Assembly: GCA_037951105.1 (NCBI GenBank)
Contig: JBAMJV010003323.1
Span: 62,001 to 126,000 of the forward strand
Source: Echinarachnius parma
Taxonomy: Eukaryota > Echinodermata > Echinoidea > Clypeasteroida > Echinarachniidae
Direction of reading: 5' to 3'
Length of the DNA: 64,000 nucleotides
This document shows positions 1 through 11,825 of this stretch, one piece after another. The notes beneath the pieces were generated by a model. That model worked only from the letters and a program-made list of their open reading frames with translations. It did no database searches and had not been told where the DNA came from. The position numbers and the translations under genes are program-made. Within the stretch, counting starts at the first letter, position 1. Every line of letters starts with the position of its first letter.

Positions 1-195
1 AAAAAGAAACATTGACGTAGTCCTATAGAATATCCTACTTATCCTTGAAATAAGAAGAGGAAACATTGATTCAGTATATACATTATATTCTCCTCATACC
101 AAGTTTTTTATCCAAAGACTAAGAAAAAAAGGAAGAACTATTGATTTAGTCCTCCACGATATCCCACTTATCCCTGCTTTCTGGTCTGGGAAAAC
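1..195. repeat. degenerate short tandem repeat
   Basis: Three diverged copies of a unit of roughly 60-70 bp can be read. Each has an AAACATTGA-like or AACTATTGA-like start and a 'tcctac/tcccac ttatcc' segment (near 7, 60 and 136). The array is cut by the window edge. No coding sense is seen on either strand. Confidence 0.5.
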
Positions 196-1448
196 TGTTT
201 TTTTCCTGGTAAGATCAATTGAGGGTCCTGGGTACCATTGGACACAAAGAGGTACCCTTGATCCAATCAATACATTGACTACAGCATCACCAATCACCAT
301 TGGGCGTTTGCAGACTTGCGCTCGATCGTACAAACATTTTGGTCAAGTGCAACAGCCACCGTGACCCTGCCCCCTCCTCCCCCTGTCTCTTGTACTGTTT
401 TAAATATGCAGTCTTCTGGATTATTATGGAAGTCCAATATAGATTATTACATGGTCCGTCTATTTTAGCCACTATTGTTGCCCTATTACTTTATTTCAAC
501 CTTGCCATTCCAAATAGCTTTTTCTGACCAACTTTATTGACCAGTGTAACGCCAATAAAAATAGGGAAATAATGAACCTTAACGGGATATTTAAAATAAA
601 GATGAAATTAGTGCATGCCATTTTTAAAGACCATCTGCAATTTACCAGAGAAGTTACGATGGTGATTTCCTAACCTTTTCTAAAAAAAAATGTCAGTTCA
701 ATTTTTCCATAAAGTGCAGTATCTCTTTTCCTTTAAAGTGCAGTCTCTGTTTCATCAAAAGTGCAATCTATGTTTCCTTTTTATTTATTTATTTGTTATT
801 TTTTACATCTAAAAACGGGGTTAATACATAATATTATAAAGATTTTTATTAAAGATGATACATAATATTACTTTGCTGGTACACTCTACTAGAACACAAT
901 GTATGCATTGCGTGATTAAATATAAAGACCTTGAACTTTAAATCATGAGACGAACATGAATAATCTAAAACTGATATTAATGGACTAATAACTGTCTCAA
1001 TAAATAAAAGTTTAGGAGGAGAATAAATTTAAAGACCTTTTGTTTTCATTGAAGTCTTTTTTATATACATGTATGGCTTTCCCCTTCTTTTTAATACTGG
1101 GTCATTATTTTTTATTCCGTTCATTCTTGTCATAGGTACCTGCTCAATTCAAGCACAAAGTCCTTTGCGGCCGGGGTCCAGCTCTAGGGTTCTAGATGCT
1201 CTCTTGTGCTATCTTAGCCTTATTTTTAAACATTTGACCACACTGAATGAGCAATACTTCAATGATAAAGACAAATATGTCCTTTTTGATAAGGGGGAAA
1301 AAAAAAAAAAAAAAATTATTTCGGATGAAATACAGCAAAATCGGACTGGTTGGCAGGTATGTACTAGGTCAGCTGGTCAACATAATTTTGAACTAATTAA
1401 TCAAATATGAATTTAGTCAGTTGGTCAACATAATATTCAACTACTTAA
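196..1448. other. non-coding stretch, no gene seen
   Basis: AT-rich sequence without a convincing exon. It holds a small 30-bp repeat near 705-780 (AAGTGCAGTCTCTG-like, three copies) and a poly-A run near 1298-1316. If the exon at 2027-2190 is real, this stretch lies in the intron that follows it on the minus strand. Confidence 0.6.
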
Positions 1449-1826
1449 AGGGATCTAGTAACTTTGTTGACATGTGCAAAAAGTGATGAAGGGTTGATGC
1501 AACGTATATTGTTGTTATCTGATATGTCCACAGGGTATTGTGTGAAAATTTCAAGTCAAATGGACATTGCATGGCCAAGTAATGAGCGAAAATGCAAAGT
1601 GATATTCACTAACTCACTGCACTCACTTTGTACACGGTTTCAAAACTCCACCTGAGTTTTTCTTATCTGAATACTTCAATCGTACATATCTTTGTAACGA
1701 AAGGGAAATTTGAAAAACCGAAACCGGTCCCATGATTTTATTGTTAATACGAATACAACAAGGTATGAGGGAACCGCTAGAAATAAAATTTTATTTTGAG
1801 GATTTGGACAATATTACTAAGTCCCT
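1449..1826 (+). mobile_element. TTAA-flanked MITE, family C, copy 1
   Basis: The element is bounded by TTAA on both sides (1445-1448 and 1827-1830) with terminal AGGGA...TCCCT. The start reads AGGGATCTAGTAACTTTGTT and the end ...TTACTAAGTCCCT, so the ends are inverted repeats. Related copies lie at 52527-52895 and 49875-50041 in the same orientation and at 32930-33190 and 60194-60410 in reverse. It has no coding capacity. TTAA target duplication is typical of the piggyBac and Kolobok superfamilies; which one applies is not decided here. Confidence 0.85.
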
Positions 1827-2026
1827 TTAACCGATGGTGGATCAAATACTCAAATTCATGGTAAATACACAATACTTTTTCCAAACATAAGCAAAATAAA
1901 ATAAAATGAACACGGCTTGTTTTGTCATTGGCTAAATTGATTGAGTCAGTTTATAGTGTCTCCCAATTATAAAACTACATTTGGTCACAAGTATTTGGTG
2001 GAAGAAAAATATGATGAAGAACCTAC

Positions 2027-2190
2027 CGTATTCTAGTCGGCTGGGAGGCAATAAAGCTGGCGTATGAGTGGCGCCTAAACTGGAGCGCCGCGCTGACGGA
2101 ATCGGAGCTGGCCCGGGGCGGGGGCCCGTGGTAGCGGTGGCCGGGGTGATATCGCGGGGGATTACTCTCGTCCTCTTTAAGCACATCCAT
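2027..2190 (-). CDS. candidate first coding exon, unrecognised protein
   Basis: On the minus strand an ATG at 2190-2188 sits in an excellent Kozak context (GCGCCATGG) and opens 54 codons plus two bases. The frame stops exactly where a strong donor begins (ACG|GTAGGT at 2026). The exon is a GC-rich island in AT-rich surroundings, as expected for coding sequence. The peptide starts MDVLKEDESN, continues with a Pro/His/Arg-rich part (residues 11-26) and then FRRHSYASF at about 38-46. RRHS fits a basophilic (PKA-type) kinase site with Ser42. No signal peptide or membrane segment is seen. The donor phase (codon split after base 2) equals that of the exons at 21552 and 42616. I do not recognise the protein; the FRRHS motif and phase recall alternative N-termini of PDE4 enzymes, but that is weak. 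The 5' UTR and promoter would lie above 2190. Confidence 0.7.
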
Positions 2191-3819
2191 GGCGCTTGCT
2201 AGCTCTGTTGGGGCTCTGTGTTCCAGTCAGAGGTTGCTATTACAAATGCTGGATCTCTCTCTCTCTCTCAAATATCACAAAGATATGAAGTTGTCGGAAA
2301 AGAGCTCACTGGGTATCCATTGTACAGTGTATATATCTCTCAAATTGAATGTAATATGATCCTCGGAATCCCAGCTTTCTCAAAATGTAGTCCAGACTGA
2401 TTATCTTTATTAACCCTAGTACAGAAATTAAAAGATTATAACGATAAATAATTGATGTCTAGCACATCCCTGATTCAAGAGCTCAATCGAATTGCACAAA
2501 TTCCTTCCAATATGCTAGCTATCAAAAGATACCAAACGTGTCGTCGTCCTACAAAATGATACCCTTCTCCCAAAAGGAAGAGGCTTCGGAAAAGTATGGC
2601 CCCTACACAGATGCATCAGTATTAATCAAAACCAGGACATGACACAGCCCTCTTCGTCTATATAGATGGCTGTATGTACATGTATGTACGTGACTGCGCA
2701 AAAGTCAAACCATGTAATCAGTCATGGCCACGGCTCATCGTTCCGGCGGAAAAACGGGAGCTGTCAAATATCGGGAGACCAGGCTATAGCAATTAGAAAT
2801 GCAAACACAAGAGATTTCTCCCATCTATATGAGACTGTGTATGAAGCAGCTCATATTAAAATGCCCCTTCCTCTCCCAGCACTTAAAGATATCGTTATCG
2901 AGGTGGAAGCTTTAATGGGGTGGCCGGTAGCTGTGATACGCGGCGGCGACTGCGGTTGATTACTACGACGACGACAGTCTGCAAAAAATCTCACTCAATT
3001 CTCCAGAGTATGATGGCGGGTCACTCGATATGTGGCACGCCGCTCATATTAATGTCTATATATAGAGTTTTGTGACATGATTTTTGCTCATAATAATTTC
3101 ATCAGACCCATCTTACATCGCTCATTGCGGTCGGTAATATTTCCACATGAAATGTCTAGAGACGACAACATACAGCTGCGTGGCAAATCATAAGACACCC
3201 ATTTTAATGACTAATTAATGTCATTTTTGCTCATGTGTATTCATATTTGTCGTTGAATGCTTCCACTCAATTAGTTCCCTGTTTCACTTTCACCCATATG
3301 TAGCATCTTTGTAGTTTAATACTTCTGGGGATCGGTAATGCAGATTTCCACTCAATTAGCTAGCTCTCTGCTTCGACGACGCTAAAATTGGAACGTGAAG
3401 ATTCTCGCCGAGATGCATTATTTACGAGGTCGCCACAAAAACAACACTGGTCAAGTATAATGTAGCAGCAGTAATGACATTAAAAAGTGCCTCGTCTGAT
3501 TCTCCGCAAATTATGCACTTCACTCGTTCACTTTTCCCCCCTTCTATTAGAAAAACCTTGAAATAAACCTGGCACGAAGGGAGCTACAGGATGTGCGGTA
3601 ATATCATCTGGCTAATTTCACATCAACGACGACAACAAAATCGTGTAATTTTCCTGAATTTGACTTTGTAAGCAGAAGTACTGACCACTAAAGATGGTCA
3701 CTTTGCATCTTCAATACCCACCCGCGAATAAATCATTTGATAGTGTCCACTAAGTGGAAGGAGATCCCTTCCCCGCAAGGTATGCTTTAAACTGGCAAAC
3801 GTCAAGCACAAAATGTCGC
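2191..3819. other. region upstream of the 2.1 kb exon, no gene seen
   Basis: This is the 5' side of the minus-strand exon at 2190, so it may hold UTR and promoter. A (CT)n run lies at about 2251-2270 and a TATA-like TATATATA at about 3058. A moderately GC-rich part spans about 2700-2960, where a plus-strand frame of 97 codons is open but shows no codon bias, family motif or splice signal that I trust. No transcription start can be fixed by eye. Confidence 0.4.
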
Positions 3820-4310
3820 TCTAACGGGCAAACATGAAACGTGAAATGTCCGACCGAGCATTAATCAACAAGACCGCTTCTTCGTGATATGTTCTTCTGT
3901 TTCCCCTTCTGTTTTAGTCGTCTCGTTTCAATAAAACCAGCAGAGCATTTAACTGGCACATATCAAACCTCAAACATGAAATGCCGAATGTCACAATCTC
4001 GGCGCATTAGTCAAAATACCTCTTCTTCGTGATATGTTCTTCTGTTTCGCTCTCTACTTTACTCCTGTTTTAGTCGTCTTGTTTCATCAAACCAGCAGAG
4101 CATTACTGGCACATTTTTAAAACTTCAAACATGAAAATGTCGAATGTCACAATCTCAGTGCATTAGTCAACAAAAAGACCTCTTCTTTGTGATATGTTCC
4201 TTCTGTTTAATTTCCTCTCTACTTTTGTCCTATTCTCGTCCTCCCGGTTTCATCACGCCAGCAGAGCATTAGTCAACAATATCCCTTTCACTCGATATGT
4301 CATCATGTCC
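3820..4310. repeat. tandem repeat array, unit about 135-160 bp
   Basis: Three clear units and one decayed unit share 'ttcttcgtgatatgttcttctgttt' (near 3889, 4024, 4183) and a preceding part with 'aacatgaaa..gtcacaatctcggcgcattagtcaa'. The units differ by small indels. Non-coding. Confidence 0.8.
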
Positions 4311-5127
4311 TCCTCCTCCTATATTCCTTTTCTCCTATAATCCTCCCACGTCTTTTCTCCAAAGATGCCCCGTCTCCTATCTTTCTATCCTATTTTCAGG
4401 AGGATCGGATTTTGATGAGCAAGCATGCCTGAAAGGTATAGTATAAAAGGTGAAGCTCTCTCACGTCCAATAAAAGGCTGAAAATGTAGCAGGTCACTCT
4501 CATATCACGTCTAGCATGCTAGCCCAATCAATCAACCAACAGCCACATACAAAATGATGCCGATAAGAGGATACAGAAGATAGACGTGGGGGCGGGGAGG
4601 GTAGATTGATTTTGATGTACAAGGCCCTTTTGAGGGCTCTTAATAAACGTTGTCCAGTATCCTCATCTCCTTTTTTTGTCCTCCTCTTATTAAAACAGGT
4701 TGTCTTGCAGGAACAGTCGAAAGGGCATTAATGATGGACGATTTATAATTAGGAGACAAACTCCCATGCACAGGACTTTCCGGGCGGGCGGTGGCTAAAT
4801 TTAGAATCGCCAAGTGCTGCAAACGAGGCACCGAGGGTAGCGCGAAATGAGGGTAAATACGGCGAATACAGTGTTCCATATGCACACTTTATCAATTTTG
4901 CCTTTTCAATAATATCCACCTGCTGATTTTGAGCAATTCCCAGTACAGCGCGGATCGAGGATATAATTTTGCAACAACCGATTTTCCCTATGATCCTTCC
5001 CAATTTTCAATAATGTGCCGTACGTACAGTACATACATGTACACGTCCACATAGATTTCAGTTTGATCTCAGTGCTGGCTTCCCGACATATTTCACCTAC
5101 TGGTTTCAGCAATACAGAGTAGCAGTA
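4311..5127. other. unassigned stretch with one long weak open frame
   Basis: A minus-strand frame of 84 codons is open from 5003 to 4749, partly GC-rich around 4780-4860. It lacks a good Kozak start, a matching splice pair or a familiar motif, so I do not call it a gene. Otherwise AT-rich with TACATGTA-type palindromes near 5025-5042. Confidence 0.4.
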
Positions 5128-5206
5128 CCGTAAAACTCTGTGTATAAGGCGCACTTTTTTCCGTCGGAAAAAATTTCAAAGTCGGGGGTGCGCCTTATAC
5201 ACAGGT

Positions 5207-5237
<31 letters not shown>

Positions 5238-5706
5238 TTACAATTTTTTTTTTTTTTTGGGGTCACCCTGTAGTCATGTTCAATGTGTATTACACTGGTC
5301 TATAAGGCATGACAAGAGCTTGATGTGAGGGGAACATTTATCAACATATACCTTTTTCCTACATACAAATGATAGTGGTTAGTAAAACAAAATACAAGTT
5401 TTGTAAGCAACTACACTGCAACTAATTGATTATTCAATGTTCATGAGTAGCAGCATTCATTTAATATTCAATTTTCTAACCAGCGGTCATACATTTTTCT
5501 CATTAAAAAACAGTTATTAATGAATTTTGCATTTTGCATATTTAATGAGCATTGCTATCTAATGAAAACATGAATATTCATGAGCAGAAGTTTTGTAAAA
5601 AAAAAAAAAATAAAAAAAAAAAAAAAAAAAAAAAAAATAAATATTTTTTTAGAAAGTTGGGGGTGCGCCTTATACACGGGTGCGCCTTATACACGGAGTT
5701 TTACGG
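5128..5706. mobile_element. TA-flanked mariner-like MITE
   Basis: The terminal inverted repeats read CCGTAAAACTCTGTGTATAA at the left and its complement at the right (...TTATACACGGAGTTTTACGG). They are flanked by TA at 5126-5127 and 5707-5708, the target duplication of the IS630/Tc1/mariner group. The GTGCGCCTTATACAC motif occurs again near each end, so the left 85 bp is itself a hairpin and the right end carries the motif twice. The inside is AT-rich with poly-A tracts at about 5212-5237 and 5598-5638. No transposase frame, so non-autonomous. Confidence 0.8.
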
Positions 5707-5708
5707 TA

Positions 5709-6979
5709 CTAGCAAATGAAATTGCAAATAACTACTTTCACTTTGAACCTTACTAACGTTCCTTCGCAAATCCAGCAATTTTGTTCAAACCTATCCCTTT
5801 TAGCAGTGATTCAGATTAAAATGACTCAAGCAAATGAAATTGCAATAACCTCTTTATATGCATATAATTGATTCGATCCATCTAAATGTTCAAATAATTG
5901 ATGTCCCCTGTACACTTTTTCAAAATAGATTCCAGCAACTGCATCGAAGCATACTTCACCAAGCTGCCTCTGTAACGATTGAAGCCTTAAACACACTGGG
6001 CAAATCCACAATCAAATTAATTTGCAATTGTAATTTTCACTTCGATACTTCCTATCATCCCTCACGATCTACAGCAAGTAATTTAACTTCCAATTTAATT
6101 TGAACCTACCATTGTAGCCAATGCAGAATATTTAAAAGCAACAAGCAAACCACTTTCGCTTCTTCGATTCCCTTTCAAACGTTCCGCAGCGATTTGAGCT
6201 AAGTGGTTTCCTACGTAGTTTAAAATGGAATAGACAAAAAACAAATAATATGCCTCCTCAATTCCTGTCTCTGCCGACAACCTTTAACTCCTCACGCTCA
6301 TTAGGTATTACAACTCTTTAGGGAACTGTGCAAATTAGCCCGATCCATACCGTGCGAGTTAAAAAGCATAATAATATTTCCAGCTTTTGCCCGCCTTAGT
6401 GACGTCTTTGGAAAAGGATTTACGCCTGTAGCTAATGGAGAGAGACATCCTTGCGAAGATGCTTAGCTGCAGCATCTATTGTTTATATCCCCACCGATGA
6501 TCTCATCATCTCGCAGGTCACATTAATTCCGTGGAGGTTGCAAAAATCAACAGATGTCGGGAACGATTTATGATTTACGGGCAAATCGCGGAATGAGAGT
6601 CAGAAATGGTCCATTGTGAGCTCATTTATATTCACAACAGTTGTGTATGCACTCTGTGTCTGTGAGCATACATAATATATCTAGTGATTTTGTTGTGTTA
6701 TTTCGCAGTAGTCATATACCATGGTCTATACTATTTATACCGATAGGTCATGATGGTATACCAGCAAAAGTATTAAGTTAAATAAGGCTTGTGTAGACCT
6801 GCTGTTGATACCACACTTTCCTTGACATGTGACATATGAGATGAATTTGTTGGTGAGAGGGAAGCTCTGTGTATAATCTGTATTGACTACTTCTTTTCTT
6901 TCTTTCTCTCCTCTCTCTTTTATTCTCTACCTCGCCTGTCTATCTCTCCTTTCTGTCCCCCTCTCCCACCTGCTGAAAC
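5709..6979. other. non-coding stretch, no gene seen
   Basis: A loosely repeated 'gcaaatgaaattgcaa' motif occurs near 5713 and 5831, with related decayed copies to about 6100. The rest shows no exon, hairpin or array that I can support. A pyrimidine-rich run (TTTCTTTCTCTCC type) lies at about 6890-6930. Confidence 0.5.
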
Positions 6980-7320
6980 ACAAGTGAACGCAGTCTTCAA
7001 CAACAAAAACATAAAAAACATAATGAACAATTAAACTTTTTATTTTCCCCTTCCTATACTCGTTTACATCATGCACAACACATAATACACACAACACACT
7101 CAGTCCCCCTCCCTCCCCCTTTCTCTTTAGCATTGAACAGGTCTTTCACAACAAAAACATAAGGAACATTTAAAATGATTTTCTCCTGCCCCTCTCCCCC
7201 TCTCTATCTCTTTACCTTTTATTATGCACTTGTAACACATAACACACACAATCCTAATCCATCTTTCCCTTTCTCTTTTAATAGCATTCATTCAATTTCC
7301 ATGTAGCTCCTAATCCTAAT
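6980..7320. repeat. two-copy tandem repeat
   Basis: Two units of about 150-170 bp share 'acaaaaacataa.gaacat', a CT-rich block and 'atgcac..aacacataa.acacac' (6990-7140 and 7141-7300). A pyrimidine-rich tail follows to about 7395. Confidence 0.6.
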
Positions 7321-7479
7321 GCACCTATTATTGGATAATTTATCCCTCCCTCTCTCCCCCTTTCTCCCTCTCTCCAATTCTCTCTCTCTCAGTCTCACTC
7401 AAGGTCCCTATATGCCAATTGAGCTTCTAATATTGGACGGTTGGCTACTGGGGAGGGGAATGCTTAATTCCACTTACAA

Positions 7480-8280
7480 CTTAATTAAAATAGAGAGCTG
7501 TCAATTGGATTCACGCAGGTCATCTATTACATCGACTCGTTCCGCACGTCCACTCGTTGTTCGGCCCAAAATTGGCCCTTTTGATAAAAAAAAAATTGAG
7601 ACAAATCAAATGCACAGACACAGATACATGCACAAAACAATACACAGAAGGCCGGATCAACACTTACATCTTCGTGTGCCCATACACACACACACATACA
7701 CAGTCAAATGTAAAGGGACAATATATGATGCGCAGGAACATATATATATATCATGCCAACAGGCCAAACTGTTTTGATTATATTTCAATTTGAAGCTAAA
7801 TGGGAAGTTTGAAACGAGCTGTCAATTGAGGACTTGCAGGTCATTTATTACACACTTCGCACATCCAGTTGTTCAGCCCCAAAATCAAATTGTCCCTTCT
7901 CATTAAAAATTGCGACAAATCCATATGCAGACACACGCATGCATAAAAGCCGACAATACAAACACCCACAAAGGCATCAGATGACATTGCCCCCCCCCCC
8001 CCCCCCCCCATAATCTGGCCAAATGTACACAATGGCTTGAAAGGTCACTTGCAACTTTGATTAAAACAAATCGAGAGCTGTCAGATGGCAACGTTCTGTT
8101 CTTTCATTATCCATTTTGCATAATGTGCACTTGCTCGATCTGCATTTGCCACTTTTCATTAAAACTAGAGACAATTCATATAGACAGAACACACACACAT
8201 ATATGCAAACACTTGTCTATCACATTTCATTACATCTAGGGATAATACAAATATGTGCACTGCTGAGTGCAAGCTAGTGA
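7480..8280. repeat. tandem repeat array, unit about 270-300 bp
   Basis: Three diverged units each begin with 'gagctgtcaattggat'-like sequence (near 7494, 7818, 8073), then '..gcaggtcat.tattaca..', 'cccaaaatt..ccctt' and 'attaaaa.ttg.gacaaat'. CA-rich microsatellite sequence and a 20-nt poly-C at 7990-8009 lie within the units. Confidence 0.7.
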
Positions 8281-8289
8281 TCTGGCCAC

Positions 8290-9320
8290 ATATGCACAAA
8301 ATGTTTGATATTTTTACAGCGTCGCCCCAAATAAAACACAATCGCATCAAGTCAACATTTGAAATGTACTTCATGACATCATCAGGAGAGGCAATACATC
8401 TCCCTACGTTTATTAAAGCGGTGTGAAAAACTGAATAATTAAATGAAGAGGTATAACTGTACTGGAAATGAGTTGTTTGATATGCTTTTACTGAATTGTC
8501 CTAAAATAAAACATGCTGGGTGCATCAAGTCAACATTTGAAATGTGCCTCAATCTTCGAGCGGTGGCGTCATCAGACATGTAGGCATCTCCCTATAGATG
8601 GTCAATGCGGTGTCAGAAATGCATTATTTAATTATACATAAGTATGTACTGTGCTGGAATATCTAGGATGCGCAGACAAATATCATCAAGCCAAAGTGCA
8701 CAAAATGTTTGATATTTGTACAGCGTTGTCCCAAATAAAACACAATTGCATCAGGTCAACACTTGAAATGTGTCTGGTTTTTGGGGATAGACAGCGTTCA
8801 CAAACAGGCAAGAGGTGTCACTATGGTTATAAAGTGGTTTCAAAAACTGCAAAATTGAATGAGTGAGTATAACTGTACTGGAAAATCTAGGATGCATAGA
8901 TATTTACAGAGGCAAAATGTACATGGATGAATTATTCGATATATTTTATTGCATTGTCCCAAATAAAACACAGTCGCATCAACACGCAAGATGTGCCTCA
9001 TGCTTCAGGAGATAGCATCCTCAGATGAGCAAAATGTGTCCCTATGATGAAAGCAACATATCTCATATATGCTCAATAAAAAGTGTTTCATTATGTGAAC
9101 ATTTCAATCTACAACATACATTTGAACTTAAAATCAATGGGAATTGGTAGAATGAAAAACACATATTTTCTGGCTGAAAATGCATAAAAATGTTTTAGAT
9201 TTTCACGAGTTATCCAAAGTAAAATGCAGTCTGATCAACACTTGAAACTGCCTTAAAATGCTTCAGAAGATAATCCCCAGATATATGTGCCCCTATGTTG
9301 AACATATATTCTCTTTTATA
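8290..9320. repeat. tandem repeat array, unit about 170-260 bp
   Basis: About five units carry 'tttgatat.ttt.cag.gt.gtcccaaataaaacac' followed by 'catcaagtcaacatttgaaatgt' and a 'tca.gagatg..atctccctat' part (anchors near 8303, 8473, 8708, 8934, 9192). Divergence rises toward the right end. Non-coding. Confidence 0.8.
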
Positions 9321-9998
9321 TAGTGCGATATGATCATTAAAGCAGCTCTCTCCACTTTAACTTTTTGTTTCGTAATAACATAGAAAGCAATCAGTTTTTC
9401 TTAACAATATATGTCACCAGTATACTTAGAAAGCAGTACCTAGATACGAATATGAATCAACAATTGCATACACGCATGGGGGAAAAAAACAAACATATTA
9501 TATACCACATGAAATTGCTTCTTTTATCATCTATTATAAAGTGAGAGTGAACAAAAATCTGTAAAAAGCGAACTGTAAGCATTGTGCCAATTTCTATCCA
9601 AATTAAGATCACTTTCAGCAGAGGGAAAATATATGAGAGGCATTGTCACAATCGGACTCGCATCCCAAATATCAAAAGTCACAGCAAATTGTGAGGCAGC
9701 TTTCTATGAGTCAATCTATAAATAAAGACGGGCATACCGCTTTTATAGATGAGGATAAATGTGCGATAAATGAGACAAGCCTGGTGGCAATCTAGGTACC
9801 TTGCGTGGTACGGTAAATGAGCTAAATTGAAAGCCATCTATTATATTTAGTAGGCTACCCACATACATTGTAGATAACGCATGATATATAGATCTATGTT
9901 TAAGTTAACCGGTTCATGACTTTTACTTAAAAATTCTCTGGCTGGAGTCTATGGCAAATGCAGGTTATAAAATAATACAGAAATCAAAATGACTTTAA
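9321..9998. other. non-coding stretch, no feature seen
   Basis: AT-rich sequence between a minisatellite array and a MITE. I see no exon, hairpin or repeat that can be supported. Confidence 0.5.
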
Positions 9999-10532
9999 AG
10001 GGGTAGTTTAGTTTTGGTAAGGCTGCACTTTAGTAGCCAAAACCTGCACAGTAACATTATAAACTAATAGTTATAACTCCACCATGCTCGAAAGGTATAC
10101 AAAATTACAAACGACTAAGTAAAAAGCCTGTTATCATTCAAAAAGAGTCATTAAAACACAAGAGGGCGCTTTTTAAAAAGGCATTGGTTTCAACCATTTT
10201 CATACAAAATTATGCATGTGATGTTTTATTGATATAATGATTTAATAGCGAGATCATCAACAACTATTTAAAAAACGCTTTTGAAAATTTTTGAAAAAGT
10301 GCAAGCATTTTTTTATTTTTTCTAAAAATCATCTAATTATTTGGGCCCCAAATAATTATGAGATCAGATATATTTATTGATATTTCAGCCGTTTCTGGGT
10401 CGATTTTTACCAAATAAAGTTTATTCTGCCATTAAAATTGCATGTTCTCTCAAATTCGACACTCAGTTTTTCATTACCTCACAAAAAAATTGTGATGTGC
10501 AGCGCCTTCTCTACCAAAACTAAACTACCCCT
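9999..10532 (+). mobile_element. TTAA-flanked MITE, family B, copy 1
   Basis: Flanked by TTAA (9995-9998 and 10533-10536). The ends are inverted repeats: AGGGGTAGTTTAGTTTTGGT at the left and its complement at the right (ACCAAAACTAAACTACCCCT). The inner part matches the copies at 12815-13328 and 48507-49060, for example 'tttcagccgtttctgg..cgattttt'. No coding capacity. The TTAA duplication points to piggyBac- or Kolobok-type mobilisation. Confidence 0.9.
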
Positions 10533-10656
10533 TTAATGGGTTTAAATATTCCATGCAACGAAATCAAACATAATTTGTAATGTTCTTCTTTGTTTTTTGA
10601 CCATTCAAAATTGATTTGACTTGCCTGATCAGGCCAAATTTATTTTTCTATAATTT

Positions 10657-10890
10657 TTTGTACTTCTTAAGGATACATGTAATAATGATAGCCCACAAGT
10701 TTGGGAGCCCTGTATAGGAACCAAATACTCTCTCTCTCTTTAAATTTTGACAAAATATTCAAAAGATTTGAAATAATTTTGATATGAAAATTTGGGATCA
10801 TATATAGACAAGGATCTGACCTACAAGATGGTATGCAAGTCAATTTATCAAAAACATGACTTAACGCCCTTCTCACTCTCACCCAATGAT
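10657..10890. repeat. dispersed repeat shared with 63.2 kb and 40.0 kb
   Basis: The segment ending 'cttaacgcccttctcactct' with 'acaagatggtatgca' upstream recurs near 63243-63320, and in reverse complement inside the array at 39.9-40.4 kb. Its ends are not defined well enough to name an element class. Confidence 0.5.
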
Positions 10891-11079
10891 TGTTGTTGTT
10901 GTTATTATTTTATGGCAATCAGTCAAACTTGACTATTGTTGCCAATCTAAATTCTCTTTATTTCCCCCCTCAAAACTATGCTTCATATTTAATCAAATTC
11001 AATTAAATTTTGGGTTTTTTTGTTTGACATTCTATACTTTATTTGATCATGCCAAAGAGAGTGGGAGAGGGAGAAAAAT

Positions 11080-11825
11080 CTATTTCTACCATTGATATAA
11101 GAACATGAGGGTGGTTTCCAAGAGTAGGTGGGAACATTTTCTCTTGAACAGCTAGGGACAGTATTGGATGATGCATCTGCTCTTGCCCAAAGGGGATATG
11201 AATTTTCATCTTCCGCGGCTTACTCGAGAATGGGGGGTACTAGAGGTAAAATTTGATACAATGAATTTTTTTTTTGTAATCACGCACACTGGTCCGCGAC
11301 CATGTCTTTAATAACACATTCAGGAATATGGGCAACAAAATAAAGCATACCTTAGCCCCGTTGCAGAAAGAGATGCAATCGATTGTAAGACGCAATGAAT
11401 TGTAAGTCAGATCACATGTTCTAAACGCACAAATCTGATTGGTTGAAATGCGCAAATTTTCTGACTTACAATTAATTGTAACTTAATACAATCGATTGTA
11501 TCTCTTTCTACAACAGGGCCCTTGTAATGTTTTTTTTTGGGGGGAAGGGGGGGGGGGGGGGGACCGGTCAATTCTGGATTTGGGCCACAAAAATTGGACA
11601 TTCTTGATTTGACCTGCCTAATCGGGATGAAAATTAAAAGTCAAAGGCAATTTCTATCATTGATTTTTCTGAGGGTGGGCTTCCACGAGTAGGTGGAGAA
11701 AATTTCTCTTGAACAAGGACAGAATTAGATGATGCATCTGCTCCTGCCCAAAGGGGTAAATGCATTTTCATCTTCCGTGGCTTACTCGAGAACAGGGGTA
11801 CTAGAGGTAGCATTTTATACAATGA
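11080..11825. repeat. two-copy direct duplication, about 560 bp apart
   Basis: Copy one (11080-11265) and copy two (11640-11825) share 'gagggtgg..ttcca.gagtaggtgg', 'gatgatgcatctgctc.tgcccaaagggg' and 'tcttccg.ggcttactcgaga'. The spacer holds the hairpin MITE at 11355-11521 and a poly-G tract at 11547-11562. It looks like a two-unit tandem array that has since been interrupted. Confidence 0.7.
11355..11521. mobile_element. palindromic MITE, family I, copy 1
   Basis: A near-perfect inverted repeat: 'GTTGCAGAAAGAGATGCAAT' plus CGATTGTAA at the left, and at the right the complement (TTACAAT.., ATCGATTGTATCTCTTTCTACAAC). A second copy lies at 29081-29257. The middle contains a second nested inverted pair around GCGCAAAT/ATTTGCGC-like sequence. 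A possible 3-bp target duplication (CTT) is seen but is not secure. Confidence 0.75.

Noticed and set aside
2666-2959. 97-codon plus-strand frame upstream of the 2.1 kb exon
   Set aside because: Composition is mixed, the start context is poor, and no splice or domain signal is visible; more likely 5' flank of the minus-strand exon.
4749-5003. 84-codon minus-strand frame, partly GC-rich
   Set aside because: Ends in a plain stop with no donor, and the start lacks Kozak support. No similarity to a known protein comes to mind.
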